Below are positions 26,618-35,212 of a stretch of DNA of 64,000 nt, piece by piece. Source of the DNA: Massilia mucilaginosa (GTDB taxonomy: Bacteria; Pseudomonadota; Gammaproteobacteria; Burkholderiales; Burkholderiaceae_D); the NCBI RefSeq assembly GCF_011682145.1, contig NZ_WHJH01000001.1, positions 478,974 to 542,973 of the forward strand. Direction: 5' to 3'. The translations under genes were made by a program, and so were the position numbers. Position 1 is the stretch's first letter. Each line of letters starts with the position of its first letter. Under the pieces are notes generated by a model that worked only from the letters and a program-made list of their open reading frames with translations, had not been told where the DNA came from and ran no database searches.

Positions 26618-28021
26618 ATGAGTTTTGAAGCATTAGGCCTCCACGCGTCTATCGTAAAAGCAGTAACCGATGCCGGTTACACCGTGCCGACCCCAGTCCA
26701 GGAGCAAGCTGTTCCTGCCGCCATCAGCGGCCGCGACCTGCTGGTATCGTCGCAGACCGGTTCCGGCAAGACCGCAGCATTCATGCTGCCAGCACTCCAC
26801 AAATTCGCCGTTGCCGAGCAATCGCAGGCGTCCAAGAACGCAGCCCAGGAAGCGCAAAATGCGCGTGCCCGCGGCGAGCGTCCACGTTTCAAAGCTGCAC
26901 AGCCTAAAATGCTGGTGCTGACCCCGACCCGCGAACTGGCCCTGCAAGTGACCAGCGCCACCGAAAAATACGGCACCCAGATCCGCCGTATCAAGGCCGT
27001 GTCGATCCTGGGCGGCATGCCTTATCCTAAACAGATGCAACTGCTGGCGCGCAACCCGGAAATCCTGGTCGCCACCCCTGGCCGTCTGATCGACCATATG
27101 GAATCGGGCAAGATCGATTTCTCGGAACTCGAAATCCTGGTGCTGGACGAAGCTGACCGCATGCTCGACATGGGCTTCATCGACGACATCGAAAAAATCA
27201 TCGCCGCGACGCCTGCCAACCGCCAGACGATGCTGTTCTCGGCAACGCTCGACGGCATGGTTGGCAACATGGCGCGCCGCATCACGACCGACCCGATGAC
27301 CATCCAGATCACCGGTTCGGCATCGAAGCACGAAAACATCGTGCAGCGCGTTCACTTCGTCGACGACCTGTCGCACAAGAACCGCCTGCTCGACCATCTG
27401 CTGCGCGACGAAACGCTGGACCAGGCCGTGGTCTTCACCGCCACCAAGCGTGACGCCGACACCATCGCCGACCGCCTGAACATCGCCGGTTTCTCGGCTG
27501 CCGCACTGCATGGCGACATGCACCAGGGCGCGCGTAACCGTACGCTCGACGGCCTGCGCCGCGGCCAGGTTCGCGTGCTGGTGGCGACCGACGTTGCAGC
27601 CCGTGGTATCGATGTCCCGAACATCACCCACGTGTTCAACTATGACCTGCCGAAGTTCCCTGAAGACTATGTGCACCGTATCGGCCGTACCGGCCGTGCC
27701 GGCCGCAATGGCCTGGCGATCTCGCTGGTGAACCATGCCGAAGGCATGAACGTCAAGCGCATCGAGCGCTTCACCAAGCAGCTCATTCCGGTCAACGTGA
27801 TCGAAGGCTTCGAGCCGAAGAAAACCGCGTCGGCGCCACGCTCGGCTGCCCGTCCAGGCACCTGGAAACCAGGCGACAACCGCGGCGGCGCCAAGCCAGG
27901 CCAGCGTACGTTCAGCAAACCGGGCGCTCCGCGCAAGGAAGGCGCGGCGGGCGGCGGCTACAAGGGTTCGAACCCGCGTCCGGCCTCCGAGCGCACCCGT
28001 ACCTCGTACGGCGACCGTTAA
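26618..28021 (+). CDS. rhlE: DEAD-box ATP-dependent RNA helicase, RhlE type
   Basis: 467 residues with every helicase motif: Q motif (TPVQEQAVP), I SQTGSGKT, Ia PTRELA, II DEAD, III SAT, V ATDVAARGID, VI HRIGRTGRAGR. The C-terminal 75 residues are Gly/Lys/Arg/Pro-rich, typical of the RNA-binding tail in RhlE-like enzymes. It unwinds RNA during ribosome assembly and RNA decay. Codon use is less GC-extreme than its neighbours, suggesting high expression. A strong terminator follows. Confidence 0.9.
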   Translation: MSFEALGLHASIVKAVTDAGYTVPTPVQEQAVPAAISGRDLLVSSQTGSGKTAAFMLPALHKFAVAEQSQASKNAAQEAQNARARGERPRFKAAQPKMLVLTPTRELALQVTSATEKYGTQIRRIKAVSILGGMPYPKQMQLLARNPEILVATPGRLIDHMESGKIDFSELEILVLDEADRMLDMGFIDDIEKIIAATPANRQTMLFSATLDGMVGNMARRITTDPMTIQITGSASKHENIVQRVHFVDDLSHKNRLLDHLLRDETLDQAVVFTATKRDADTIADRLNIAGFSAAALHGDMHQGARNRTLDGLRRGQVRVLVATDVAARGIDVPNITHVFNYDLPKFPEDYVHRIGRTGRAGRNGLAISLVNHAEGMNVKRIERFTKQLIPVNVIEGFEPKKTASAPRSAARPGTWKPGDNRGGAKPGQRTFSKPGAPRKEGAAGGGYKGSNPRPASERTRTSYGDR

Positions 28022-28047
28022 TCGTTCGCTGTAACGACCGACTAAAG

Positions 28048-28074
28048 AACGGCTGCTTCGGCGGCCGTTTTTTT
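28048..28074 (+). terminator. strong intrinsic terminator after rhlE
   Basis: Arms AACGGCTGC and GCGGCCGTT (9 bp with one G-U pair) around a TTCG tetraloop, followed by a run of seven T. Confidence 0.92.
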
Positions 28075-28238
28075 CGCCTGGCGCGTTTTCACGCATCGAA
28101 AATACGCGGCGATGGCATCCGCGGGCGCTACGCGCATAGCATCGGCGAAGCGCATGTTTTTGATGCAGGTCAAGGGAAATGTCGGGGGCAATCGGTAGCC
28201 TCTGCTTTACCGCCAAACTGCGCTCTCCAGGAAATCCG

Positions 28239-28661
28239 ATGAAACATCTTTTGCTGCCGTTCGACGGCTCCCCCAGCGCCACCCGCGCCGCCCGCCACGC
28301 CGCCGAGCTGGCGGCCCTGATCCCCGGCCTGCGCGTCAGCCTGCTGCACGTGTTCGATCCGGTCACCCTGGCCCCGCACGGCGCCCTGGTGCGGCACGAG
28401 GTCGAAAGCCGCTACGGCGCCGCAGCCGCCGCCTTGATGGCGCCCGCCGTCCAGGTATTCGAGAGCGCCGGCGTGAGCGTCGAACTGCACTGCCGCGCCG
28501 GCGCCTCCGCCTCCGAGATCGCGCAGTATATCCACGAAGCCGGATGCGATGCGGTCGTCATGGGCACGCGCGGCATGGGGCCACTTGCCGCCATCCTGAT
28601 CGGCTCGGTCGCCACGCGCGTGCTGCAAACTGTCGATGTGCCGGTAACGCTGGTCAAATGA
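28239..28661 (+). CDS. universal stress protein (UspA family)
   Basis: 140 residues forming one Usp domain. N-terminal MKHLLLPFDGSPSATRAARHA and the C-terminal nucleotide motif G-x2-G-x9-G-(S/T) (GTRGMGPLAAILIGS) are intact, so it belongs to the ATP-binding class. AGGA sits about 7 bases before the ATG at 28239. The GntP permease starts 28 bp downstream on the same strand. The specific stress is unknown. Confidence 0.9.
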   Translation: MKHLLLPFDGSPSATRAARHAAELAALIPGLRVSLLHVFDPVTLAPHGALVRHEVESRYGAAAAALMAPAVQVFESAGVSVELHCRAGASASEIAQYIHEAGCDAVVMGTRGMGPLAAILIGSVATRVLQTVDVPVTLVK

Positions 28662-28689
28662 GGGCGCGCGCCGACGCCGGCCGGCCCGC

Positions 28690-30123
28690 ATGAGCGGCAT
28701 CGCCGGCATCGCGCTGGCCCTGGTGCTGCTGGTGTGGCTCGCTTACCGCGGCGTCAGCGTGCTGCTGCTGGCGCCGCTGCTGGCCATGCTGGCCGCGCTG
28801 TTGAGCGCCGACGCCCCGCTGCTGGCCAGCTATACGCAGGTTTTCATGAAGGCCCTGGGCGGCTTCATCGCCCTGTATTTTCCGTTATTCCTGCTGGGCG
28901 CCATCTTCGGCAAGCTGATGCAGGCCTGCGGCGCCGCCGCCGCCGTGGCCGACTGGATCGGCGCGTGCCTCGGTGCGCAGCGCGCCATCTTGTCCATTGT
29001 GCTTGCCTGCGCCATTCTCACCTATGGCGGCGTGTCGCTGTTCGTGGTCGCATTCGCGGTGCATCCGATCGCCGCCGCCCTGTTCGAGCGCGCGCGCCTG
29101 CCGGCACGCCTGATACCGGCGACCATCGCGCTGGGCGCCTTCACCTTCACCATGACCGCGCTGCCCGGCACGCCGGCGATCCAGAATGCGATCCCGATGC
29201 CCTACTTCCAGACCACCCCGTTCGCCGCCCCCGGCCTGGGCATCCTGGCCGGCCTTGTCATGCTGGGACTGGGCATGGCCTGGCTGAACTGGCGCGCGCG
29301 CCGCCTGCGCGGCCGGGCCGATCCCTGTGCGCACGCCGCCGCTGGCCCGGTCCAGGCTCCGGCACCGCGCCCGCCGGGCCAGGGCGATGGCGGCCCGTGC
29401 GGCGCCAGCGCCGCCGGCACACCCCCAGCCTGGGCGGCGCTGCTGCCGATCGTGCTGGTGGTGGCGCTCAACTATGTGTTCTCCGCCCATGTCTTCGTTG
29501 CGCTCGATACGTCTTACCTTGCCCTGGCGCCCTACGCGCCGGCCACCCTGGCGCAGGTGATCGGCATCTGGTCCATCCTGTGCGCGCTGGCGCTCTCGAT
29601 CCTGGCGCTGGTGGCGTTCAACTACCGGCGCCTCGATGGCCTGCGCCGGATCCTCGACGAGGGCGCCAATGCCGCCCTGCTGCCGATCTTTAATACGGCG
29701 TCGCTGGTCGGTTTTGGGGCGGTCATCGCGTCGCTCGCCGCCTTTGCCATGCTGCGCGACGCGGTGCTCGGCATCGCTCCCGGGCAGCCGCTCATTTCAC
29801 TGGCCATTGCCGTCAACCTGCTGGCCGGGATCACCGGTTCGGCCTCGGGCGGGATGAGTATCGCCCTCGAGACGCTCGGCCCGGACTATCTGGCGCTGGC
29901 ACGCAGCGCCGGCATCGCGCCCGAGCTGCTGCACCGGGTCACCACCATCGCCACGGGCGGGCTCGATTCGCTCCCCCACAATGGCGCCGTCATCACCTTG
30001 CTGTCGATCTGCAAGCTCGATCACCGCCGCGCCTACGGCGACATTTTCATGGTGGCCGTCGCCGGCCCCCTCGCCGCACTGGCCGTCGTGGTCACGCTCG
30101 GCACCCTGGCGGGATCGTTCTGA
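28690..30123 (+). CDS. GntP family permease
   Basis: 477-residue inner-membrane transporter with about 12 hydrophobic segments and the GntP-type motifs TYGGVSLFVVAFAVHPIA and FTMTALPGTPAIQN. The family imports gluconate, related sugar acids or other small carboxylates by proton symport. A Pro/Ala/Gly-rich cytoplasmic loop (about 205-245) separates the halves. No sugar-acid gene is nearby, so the substrate is open. Its stop abuts the stop of convergent senA. Confidence 0.82.
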   Translation: MSGIAGIALALVLLVWLAYRGVSVLLLAPLLAMLAALLSADAPLLASYTQVFMKALGGFIALYFPLFLLGAIFGKLMQACGAAAAVADWIGACLGAQRAILSIVLACAILTYGGVSLFVVAFAVHPIAAALFERARLPARLIPATIALGAFTFTMTALPGTPAIQNAIPMPYFQTTPFAAPGLGILAGLVMLGLGMAWLNWRARRLRGRADPCAHAAAGPVQAPAPRPPGQGDGGPCGASAAGTPPAWAALLPIVLVVALNYVFSAHVFVALDTSYLALAPYAPATLAQVIGIWSILCALALSILALVAFNYRRLDGLRRILDEGANAALLPIFNTASLVGFGAVIASLAAFAMLRDAVLGIAPGQPLISLAIAVNLLAGITGSASGGMSIALETLGPDYLALARSAGIAPELLHRVTTIATGGLDSLPHNGAVITLLSICKLDHRRAYGDIFMVAVAGPLAALAVVVTLGTLAGSF

Positions 30124-31332
30124 TCAGAGTGCGCAGGTGCGGAAGCCGCAAAAGATATCGTCGCGCTCCGGCTTGAAAAAATTGCGGAAGCGCGCCGACG
30201 CAAAGCGCGAGGGCGTGGCGAAGGACGCTCCCCGCAGCACCTGGTGCGTCATGAACCATGGCGCCGAATACTCGCGGTAGCGGTCCGCCACGAAGCCCGG
30301 ATACGGTTCGAACGCGCTGCTGGTCCACTCCCACAGCTGGCCCCAGCGGAACCCGGCCTGCCCCGACATCGCCGCATACTCCCACTCCGCCTCACCCGGC
30401 AAACGGCGCCCTGCCCACGCGCAATACGCCTGCGCCTCGAACAGGCACACATGGCGCACCGGCTCGGCCGGCGCCAGGGTTGACATGCGCCCGAAGCGCA
30501 TGCTGCGCCACTGGTCGCCGTCGCGCTGCCAGTAGCGCGGCGAGGAACGCTCCTGTCCCATCAGCCACGCGCTGCCGGCCGCGCTCCAGTACTGGCGGTT
30601 CTGGTAGCCGCCATCGGCGACAAAATCGGCGAACTGGGCATTCGTCACCAGGCCCGCATCGATGCGAAACGGCGCCACGTACACCGGGTGCGCCTGGCGC
30701 TCGTTATCGAACGCGAAGCCACCCTCCTGCACGCCGCCCAGCAGCAAGGTCCCGCCCGGATAGGCGATCTCGGACGAGGGCGCGGCCAGCAAGGACGCGC
30801 GCAGCAGCTGGTCCGGCACCTGCACGCCCAGGGTCTGCAAGGTGTACAGATAGGCCTCGCCGTGCATGTCTTCGTGCGCCAGCGCCAGCCGGTACGGATA
30901 CAATGCCTGATCGACGCCGGCCTCGCGCGAGAGCTTGTCGAGCGTGCGGTCGAGCACTTCATGGCAGTAGGTCTTGAGCGCGCCGGGGCTGGGCAGGTCG
31001 AGCGTCCAGCGCGAGCGGTGCGGCACGGTGTTCGAATCGAACCAGTCGTCGCCGCGCGTGAGCAGCGAATGGCGCTGGGCGTCGGCCGGGTGGCTCGATG
31101 CCGCCTCGCGCAGGATGAACCACTCGGCAAACCACGCCGTGTGCCCCAGTTCCCACAGCGGCGGATTGATGGTGGCGATGTGCGGCACGCGCGCCAGGCT
31201 GTCGTAGCCGGTGGCGGCGAAGCAGTCGAACAGGCCAAGCGTATAATTTCGGGCACCCTGGAGCGCCTCGGCCAGTTGCTGCCCCCTGGCGTGCCGGAAG
31301 GATGCCGGGATCGATGCGGTGGTTGAGTTCAT
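30124..31332 (-). CDS. senA: selenoneine synthase SenA (EgtB-like non-haem iron enzyme)
   Basis: 402 residues: an N-terminal DinB-like helical domain and a C-terminal formylglycine-enzyme-like (SUMF1) domain, the same layout as EgtB. Candidate iron ligands are H64 (LGHTAW) and H153/H157 (HEDMHGE). In the known selenoneine pathway SenA joins hercynine to a selenosugar oxidatively, leading to selenoneine. It is assigned as SenA, not a second EgtB, because it is divergent from senB and senC and differs clearly from the EgtB at 43.6 kb. Only 38 bp separate its start from that of senB. Confidence 0.88.
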   Translation of the reverse strand: MNSTTASIPASFRHARGQQLAEALQGARNYTLGLFDCFAATGYDSLARVPHIATINPPLWELGHTAWFAEWFILREAASSHPADAQRHSLLTRGDDWFDSNTVPHRSRWTLDLPSPGALKTYCHEVLDRTLDKLSREAGVDQALYPYRLALAHEDMHGEAYLYTLQTLGVQVPDQLLRASLLAAPSSEIAYPGGTLLLGGVQEGGFAFDNERQAHPVYVAPFRIDAGLVTNAQFADFVADGGYQNRQYWSAAGSAWLMGQERSSPRYWQRDGDQWRSMRFGRMSTLAPAEPVRHVCLFEAQAYCAWAGRRLPGEAEWEYAAMSGQAGFRWGQLWEWTSSAFEPYPGFVADRYREYSAPWFMTHQVLRGASFATPSRFASARFRNFFKPERDDIFCGFRTCAL

Positions 31333-31370
31333 GGCGTCGATTGTAACGACTTTTTCAAAGGCAGCGCTGC
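31333..31370. promoter_or_regulatory. very short divergent control region senA/senB
   Basis: Only 38 bp separate the ATG of senA from the GTG of senB. Two ordinary promoters cannot fit without lying inside the opposite coding region. No clear -10/-35 pair or operator was seen within the 38 bp. Confidence 0.4.
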
Positions 31371-32330
31371 GTGAAGAAACAGCTACTCATTGTCAGTCCC
31401 GCCTCGGCGAAGGAAAACAACGGCAACTGGCAGACCGCCCGCCGCTGGGCGCACTTCCTGCGCGCGCGCTACCGGGTCGCCATCGCCCCCGGATGGCAGC
31501 CGTCGGACGGCGCGCCCGACCTGCTCATCGCCCTGCACGCGCGCCGCTCGGCCGGGGCGCTGGCCGCGTATGCGCTGGCCTGCCCGCAGCGGCCCTCGGT
31601 GCTGGTGCTGACCGGGACCGACCTGTATCGCGACATTGCCACCTGCGCCGAGGCCCGGGCTTCGCTGCAGCACGCCAGCGCCCTGGTGCTGCTGCAAAGC
31701 GCCGGCCTGGCCCTGCTGCCGCCCGCCCTGCATGCGAAGACGCGCGTGATTTACCAGTCGGCGCCGGCGCTGGCGCCGCACCGCCACGCGCCCGCACGGC
31801 GCCATGCCGACATCTGCATGATCGGCCACCTGCGCGCCGAAAAAGATCCGCTGACCTTCATGCGCGCCAGCGCCCTGGTCACCAGCCCGCGCGCGCGCCT
31901 GCTGCACATCGGCGGCGCGCTCGATGCCGCGCTGGGCGAGGCGGCGCGCGCCACGGCGGCGGCCAATCCGCGCTACCGGTGGCTCGGCAACCTGGCGCAC
32001 GCCGAGGCGCGCCAGCGCCTCAAGCGCTGCCACGCGATGGTGATCGCCTCGCACATGGAAGGCGGCGCCAACGTCATCATCGAAGCCGTCACCAGCGCGG
32101 TGCCGGTGCTGGCCAGCGATATCAGCGGCAACCGCGGCATGCTGGGCGAGGACTACGCGGGCTATTTCGCGCCGGGCGACGCCCCCGCGCTGGCGCGCCT
32201 GATCGAGCGCTGCATCGGCGACGACGCCTTCCACGCACTGCTGCGGCGCCAGTGCGACGCGCGCGCCGCCTTGTTCGCCCCAAGCCATGAGCGCGCCAGT
32301 GTGCTCGACTTGGTGGATAATCTGGTCTGA
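31371..32330 (+). CDS. senB: selenosugar synthase SenB
   Basis: 319 residues of glycosyltransferase-B type: N-terminal IVSPASAKENNGNWQTARRW, then the donor-binding half with GHLRAEKDPLTF and ASHMEGGANVIIEAVTSAVPVLAS (E-x7-E region). In the characterised pathway SenB makes a C1 selenosugar from a UDP-sugar and selenophosphate. The start is a GTG. It is followed 29 bp later by senC. Recognition rests on the sequence type plus the senA/senC context. Confidence 0.87.
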   Translation: MKKQLLIVSPASAKENNGNWQTARRWAHFLRARYRVAIAPGWQPSDGAPDLLIALHARRSAGALAAYALACPQRPSVLVLTGTDLYRDIATCAEARASLQHASALVLLQSAGLALLPPALHAKTRVIYQSAPALAPHRHAPARRHADICMIGHLRAEKDPLTFMRASALVTSPRARLLHIGGALDAALGEAARATAAANPRYRWLGNLAHAEARQRLKRCHAMVIASHMEGGANVIIEAVTSAVPVLASDISGNRGMLGEDYAGYFAPGDAPALARLIERCIGDDAFHALLRRQCDARAALFAPSHERASVLDLVDNLV

Positions 32331-32359
32331 CCCGCCTTTTACCGAAATGGACACCGATC

Positions 32360-33418
32360 ATGAGCACTGCCCCAGACACCCCCATCAAACTCACCGCGTT
32401 TTCGCATGGCGGCGGCTGCGGCTGCAAAATCGCGCCCGGCGTGCTGTCCGAAATCCTGAAAAACTCGGGCGGCTTCCCGCTGCCGAAAGAACTGATGGTC
32501 GGTATCGAGACGGCCGACGACGCCGCCGTCTACAAGCTCAATGACGAACAGGCGCTGATCGCCACCACCGATTTCTTCATGCCGATCGTCGACGACCCGT
32601 TCGATTTCGGCCGCATCGCCGCCACCAACGCCATCTCCGACGTGTACGCGATGGGCGGGACGCCGATCATGGCGCTGGCGCTGGTCGGCATGCCGATCAA
32701 TAAACTGCCGCTCGAGACCATCGGCGAGATCATTCGCGGCGGCCAGGTCATGTGCGCCGAAGCGGGCATTCCGATCGCCGGCGGCCACACCATCGACTCG
32801 GTCGAACCGATCTACGGCCTGGTGGTGCTGGGCCTGGTGCATCCGTCCAAGGTCAAGCGCAACGCCGACGCGCGCGCCGGCGACGTGCTCATTCTCGGCA
32901 AACCGCTGGGCGTGGGCGTGCTCTCGGCGGCGCTCAAGAAAGACGTGCTGGGACCGGAAGGCTACGCCGCCATGATCGCCAATACCACCAAGCTCAATAA
33001 ACCGGGCAAGGCGCTCTCGGAGATGGAAGGGGTGCATGCGCTGACCGACGTCACCGGCTTTGGCCTCTTGGGCCACCTGCTGGAACTGGCGCGCGGGGCG
33101 CAACTGACGGCGCAACTGAGCATGTCGCAGATTCCGCTACTGCCGGGCGTGGAGCAACTGGCGCACGATGGCTACTTTACCGGCGCGTCGGGGCGCAACT
33201 GGGAGGCCTACGGCAAGGACGTGACGCTCTCGCCGAGCATCAGCGCGGCGCAGCATAACCTGCTGACCGACCCGCAAACCTCGGGCGGACTGCTGGTGTC
33301 GTGCGATCCTGGCAGCGTCGACGAGGTACTGGCGCTGTTCGCGCGCGAAGGCTTCGAGAGCGCCGCCGTGATCGGCGAGATGACGCAGGGCGCGCCGCGC
33401 GTCCAGGTCGCGGCGTAA
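32360..33418 (+). CDS. senC: selenide, water dikinase (SenC/SelD)
   Basis: 352 residues of the SelD family, which makes selenophosphate from selenide and ATP. The active-site loop HGGGCGCK places C20 and K23 at the positions of the essential Cys and Lys; the first position is Cys, not selenocysteine. The glycine-rich TDVTGFGLLGH and C-terminal DPQTSGGLL motifs are intact. Within this cluster it would feed SenB. No selA or selB lies in the window, so whether it also serves selenoproteins or selenouridine is not visible. Confidence 0.93.
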   Translation: MSTAPDTPIKLTAFSHGGGCGCKIAPGVLSEILKNSGGFPLPKELMVGIETADDAAVYKLNDEQALIATTDFFMPIVDDPFDFGRIAATNAISDVYAMGGTPIMALALVGMPINKLPLETIGEIIRGGQVMCAEAGIPIAGGHTIDSVEPIYGLVVLGLVHPSKVKRNADARAGDVLILGKPLGVGVLSAALKKDVLGPEGYAAMIANTTKLNKPGKALSEMEGVHALTDVTGFGLLGHLLELARGAQLTAQLSMSQIPLLPGVEQLAHDGYFTGASGRNWEAYGKDVTLSPSISAAQHNLLTDPQTSGGLLVSCDPGSVDEVLALFAREGFESAAVIGEMTQGAPRVQVAA

Positions 33419-33419
33419 G

Positions 33420-33444
33420 GCTGCCCGGGCGCGGCCCGGGCAGC
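33420..33444. terminator. hairpin between senC and the PEP-CTERM gene
   Basis: Perfect 10-bp arms GCTGCCCGGG and CCCGGGCAGC with a 5-nt loop, between two convergent stop codons. There is no T run on either side. Confidence 0.5.
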
Positions 33445-33455
33445 GGCGGGGCGCG

Positions 33456-34178
33456 TCAGACGGACTGGCGACGCTTGCGCGCTGCGAAGCCCAGCATGGC
33501 CAGGCCGGCGCCGAGCATGGCCCAGCTGCTTGGCTCGGGCACGGCCGTGACCGAGAACGACAGGTTGTCGGCGTAGCCATCGTTGTAGCTGCCCTCGGCC
33601 CGGTTCATGTCGAGCACGATGTCGACCAGCGCGCTGCCGACGGGAATGAAGCCATGGCTCTCGCGATATACCAGGTTGTTCAGTCCGCCACGATCGCTGA
33701 CGCTGACCGGCGCCAGGCTCTTGCTGAACAAGGTATTGCCGCTCTTGTCGCGGAACACGGCGGTCAGGGTGGCGCTATCGCTTTGCGTAGCGTAGCCGCC
33801 CAGCCAGCCGGACAGGTCGAACTGCGACTGTCCGCCCTTGATGGCGTCGCTGTAGCCGCCCAGGTCGATCACCTGGACCGCACGCGATGCCGGCGTGTTG
33901 ACGCCGCCAGCGAAAAAGTTCTTGCCGCGGTTTTGCGGACCGGCGTCGGCAGGCCCCGGGAAACCGCCGCTTGCGCCGTAGTTGACCGACGTCAGGCCAC
34001 CGCTGACAGTCCAGCCCGGCACCGTGACCGTGCCGCCATCGTTCGACCCTGCGCCGGCTTCGGCATTGCCGTTGACGATCAGGTTTTGACCGGACACGGC
34101 CGGGGCGGCATTCGCCGCTGCGGCGCAGGCGAACATGCCCGCCATCGATAAGGCCATTGCTGCTTTTACAAAACGCAT
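33456..34178 (-). CDS. PEP-CTERM sorting domain protein
   Basis: 240 residues: a signal peptide (MRFVKAAMALSMAGMFACAAAANA), a beta-rich body with N-x-NAEAG near the start, and a C-terminal sorting tail with VPEPSSWAML, a hydrophobic stretch and RKRRQ. Such proteins are processed by an exosortase and leave the cell, often with exopolysaccharide. No exosortase gene is in the window, so it must be encoded elsewhere. The function of the body is unknown. Confidence 0.88.
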   Translation of the reverse strand: MRFVKAAMALSMAGMFACAAAANAAPAVSGQNLIVNGNAEAGAGSNDGGTVTVPGWTVSGGLTSVNYGASGGFPGPADAGPQNRGKNFFAGGVNTPASRAVQVIDLGGYSDAIKGGQSQFDLSGWLGGYATQSDSATLTAVFRDKSGNTLFSKSLAPVSVSDRGGLNNLVYRESHGFIPVGSALVDIVLDMNRAEGSYNDGYADNLSFSVTAVPEPSSWAMLGAGLAMLGFAARKRRQSV

Positions 34179-34475
34179 GAAAATCCCTTGAATTGGTTGA
34201 AGCGCCGCCGTGCCAGCCCTCGCCCCCCCTGCGGCACATGGAGGGACGCCGGTAAATATAGTGCAATATTACAATATTTCCACACGAATTTATTCAATCG
34301 ACAAGCTATTTACTGCACCGCTAGCAACAAAAAGGCAATGCAATTCGCCAGGCGCGCGCTATGGAGGGCGAAATGCAACATTGGCAATTTAATTTGGGTA
34401 TGGTGCGCAGCCGTGGATGCGGGACGGGTATGATCGTTTGTACGTACCCACCTTGTGCAGCGACAGGAGAACATG
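34179..34475. promoter_or_regulatory. AT-rich divergent promoter region
   Basis: About 300 bp between the PEP-CTERM gene and the DUF1428 gene. The stretch 34250-34330 is much more AT-rich than the surroundings and contains AATATT-AC-AATATT (about 34264-34277). No gene is seen. The individual promoters could not be assigned with confidence. Confidence 0.4.
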
Positions 34476-34835
34476 ATGGCTTATGTCGATGGTTTCGTCC
34501 TTCCCCTCCCCACCAGCAATCTCGAAAGCTACCGCGCCATGGCGACCACCTGCGGCGCGATCTGGCGCGAACACGGCGCGCTGCAGTACCGCGAATGCAT
34601 CGCCGATGACGTCAAGCCCGGCAAACTGACCTCCTTTCCCCAAAGCGTCAACCTGCAGCCGGGCGAAACCGTGGTGTTTTCCTGGATCGTGTACGCATCG
34701 CGCGCCCACCGCGACGAAGTCAACGACAAGGTCATGAAAGACCCGCGCATGGCCGACTTCATGAAAGGCACCGACATGCCCTTCGACGGCAAGCGCATGA
34801 TCTACGGCGGCTTCGACATGTTTCTCGACCTGTAG
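34476..34835 (+). CDS. DUF1428 protein
   Basis: 119 residues matching DUF1428, a ferredoxin-like alpha/beta family of unknown function: MAYVDGFVLPLPTSNLESYR, FSWIVYASRAHRDEVN, and the C-terminal PFDGKRMIYGGFDMFLD. An AGGAGA site lies 5 bases before the ATG at 34476. The ATG at 34473 is also in frame but too close to that site. A single gene upstream of the leuA regulatory region. Confidence 0.88.
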   Translation: MAYVDGFVLPLPTSNLESYRAMATTCGAIWREHGALQYRECIADDVKPGKLTSFPQSVNLQPGETVVFSWIVYASRAHRDEVNDKVMKDPRMADFMKGTDMPFDGKRMIYGGFDMFLDL

Positions 34836-34882
34836 CATCGGCGGCCTGGCGGCGGCGGTTTGCACGCGTTGCACATCAGCGC

Positions 34883-34912
34883 TTGACAAGCCGGCGCGGC
34901 CTGACGTACAGT
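34883..34912 (+). promoter_or_regulatory. promoter of the leuA leader
   Basis: Perfect -35 TTGACA (34883-34888) and -10 TACAGT (34907-34912), 18 bp apart. Predicted transcription would begin near 34919, at or next to the ATG of the first leader peptide. Confidence 0.7.
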
Positions 34913-34918
34913 GAACTT

Positions 34919-35002
34919 ATGTCTTCCTCCCTGCATCTGTCGTCTTTCCCCCTGCTCGCTGGCGCGCTATCGCTAGCGACGCTACTAGCTGCACGCGCGT
35001 AA
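34919..35002 (+). CDS. leucine-rich leader peptide 1 (27 aa)
   Basis: MSSSLHLSSFPLLAGALSLA then TLLAARA. Eight of 27 residues are Leu. Four of these use CTA, a codon that is rare in this GC-rich DNA, and all four are clustered in the second half. It has no ribosome site; its ATG coincides with the expected transcript start, so it could be read as a leaderless message. Its place upstream of leuA suggests a sensor of charged leucyl-tRNA, but translation is unproven. Confidence 0.45.
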   Translation: MSSSLHLSSFPLLAGALSLATLLAARA

Positions 35003-35068
35003 TTACTCCGCAGTGCGCCGCCCGGCTCCCCGCCGGCGATGTTGTAAAACCCCAGGAAAGCTCGACCC

Positions 35069-35134
35069 ATGTTCGCATCCGTCTCCATCACGCAGTTCCT
35101 ACTGCTAAAGCTACCGATCGGTTGCCTGGCCTAG
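35069..35134 (+). CDS. leucine-rich leader peptide 2 (21 aa)
   Basis: MFASVSITQFLLLKLPIGCL plus Ala. The core LLLKL uses CTA-CTG-CTA-AAG-CTA. AGGAAAG lies about 8 bases before the ATG, a good ribosome site. The stop is 78 bp before leuA. Together with the promoter upstream, this looks like a leucine attenuator or a translational control leader. No hairpin followed by a T run was seen, so control may act on leuA translation or through Rho. Confidence 0.6.
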   Translation: MFASVSITQFLLLKLPIGCLA

Positions 35135-35212
35135 CGAATCCGTGGCCGCCCGGCAGCCTGTCGCCACACCGCCGCCCGGCCCTTATCCGCTTTCGCCAAA
35201 CAGGAGTACCCC

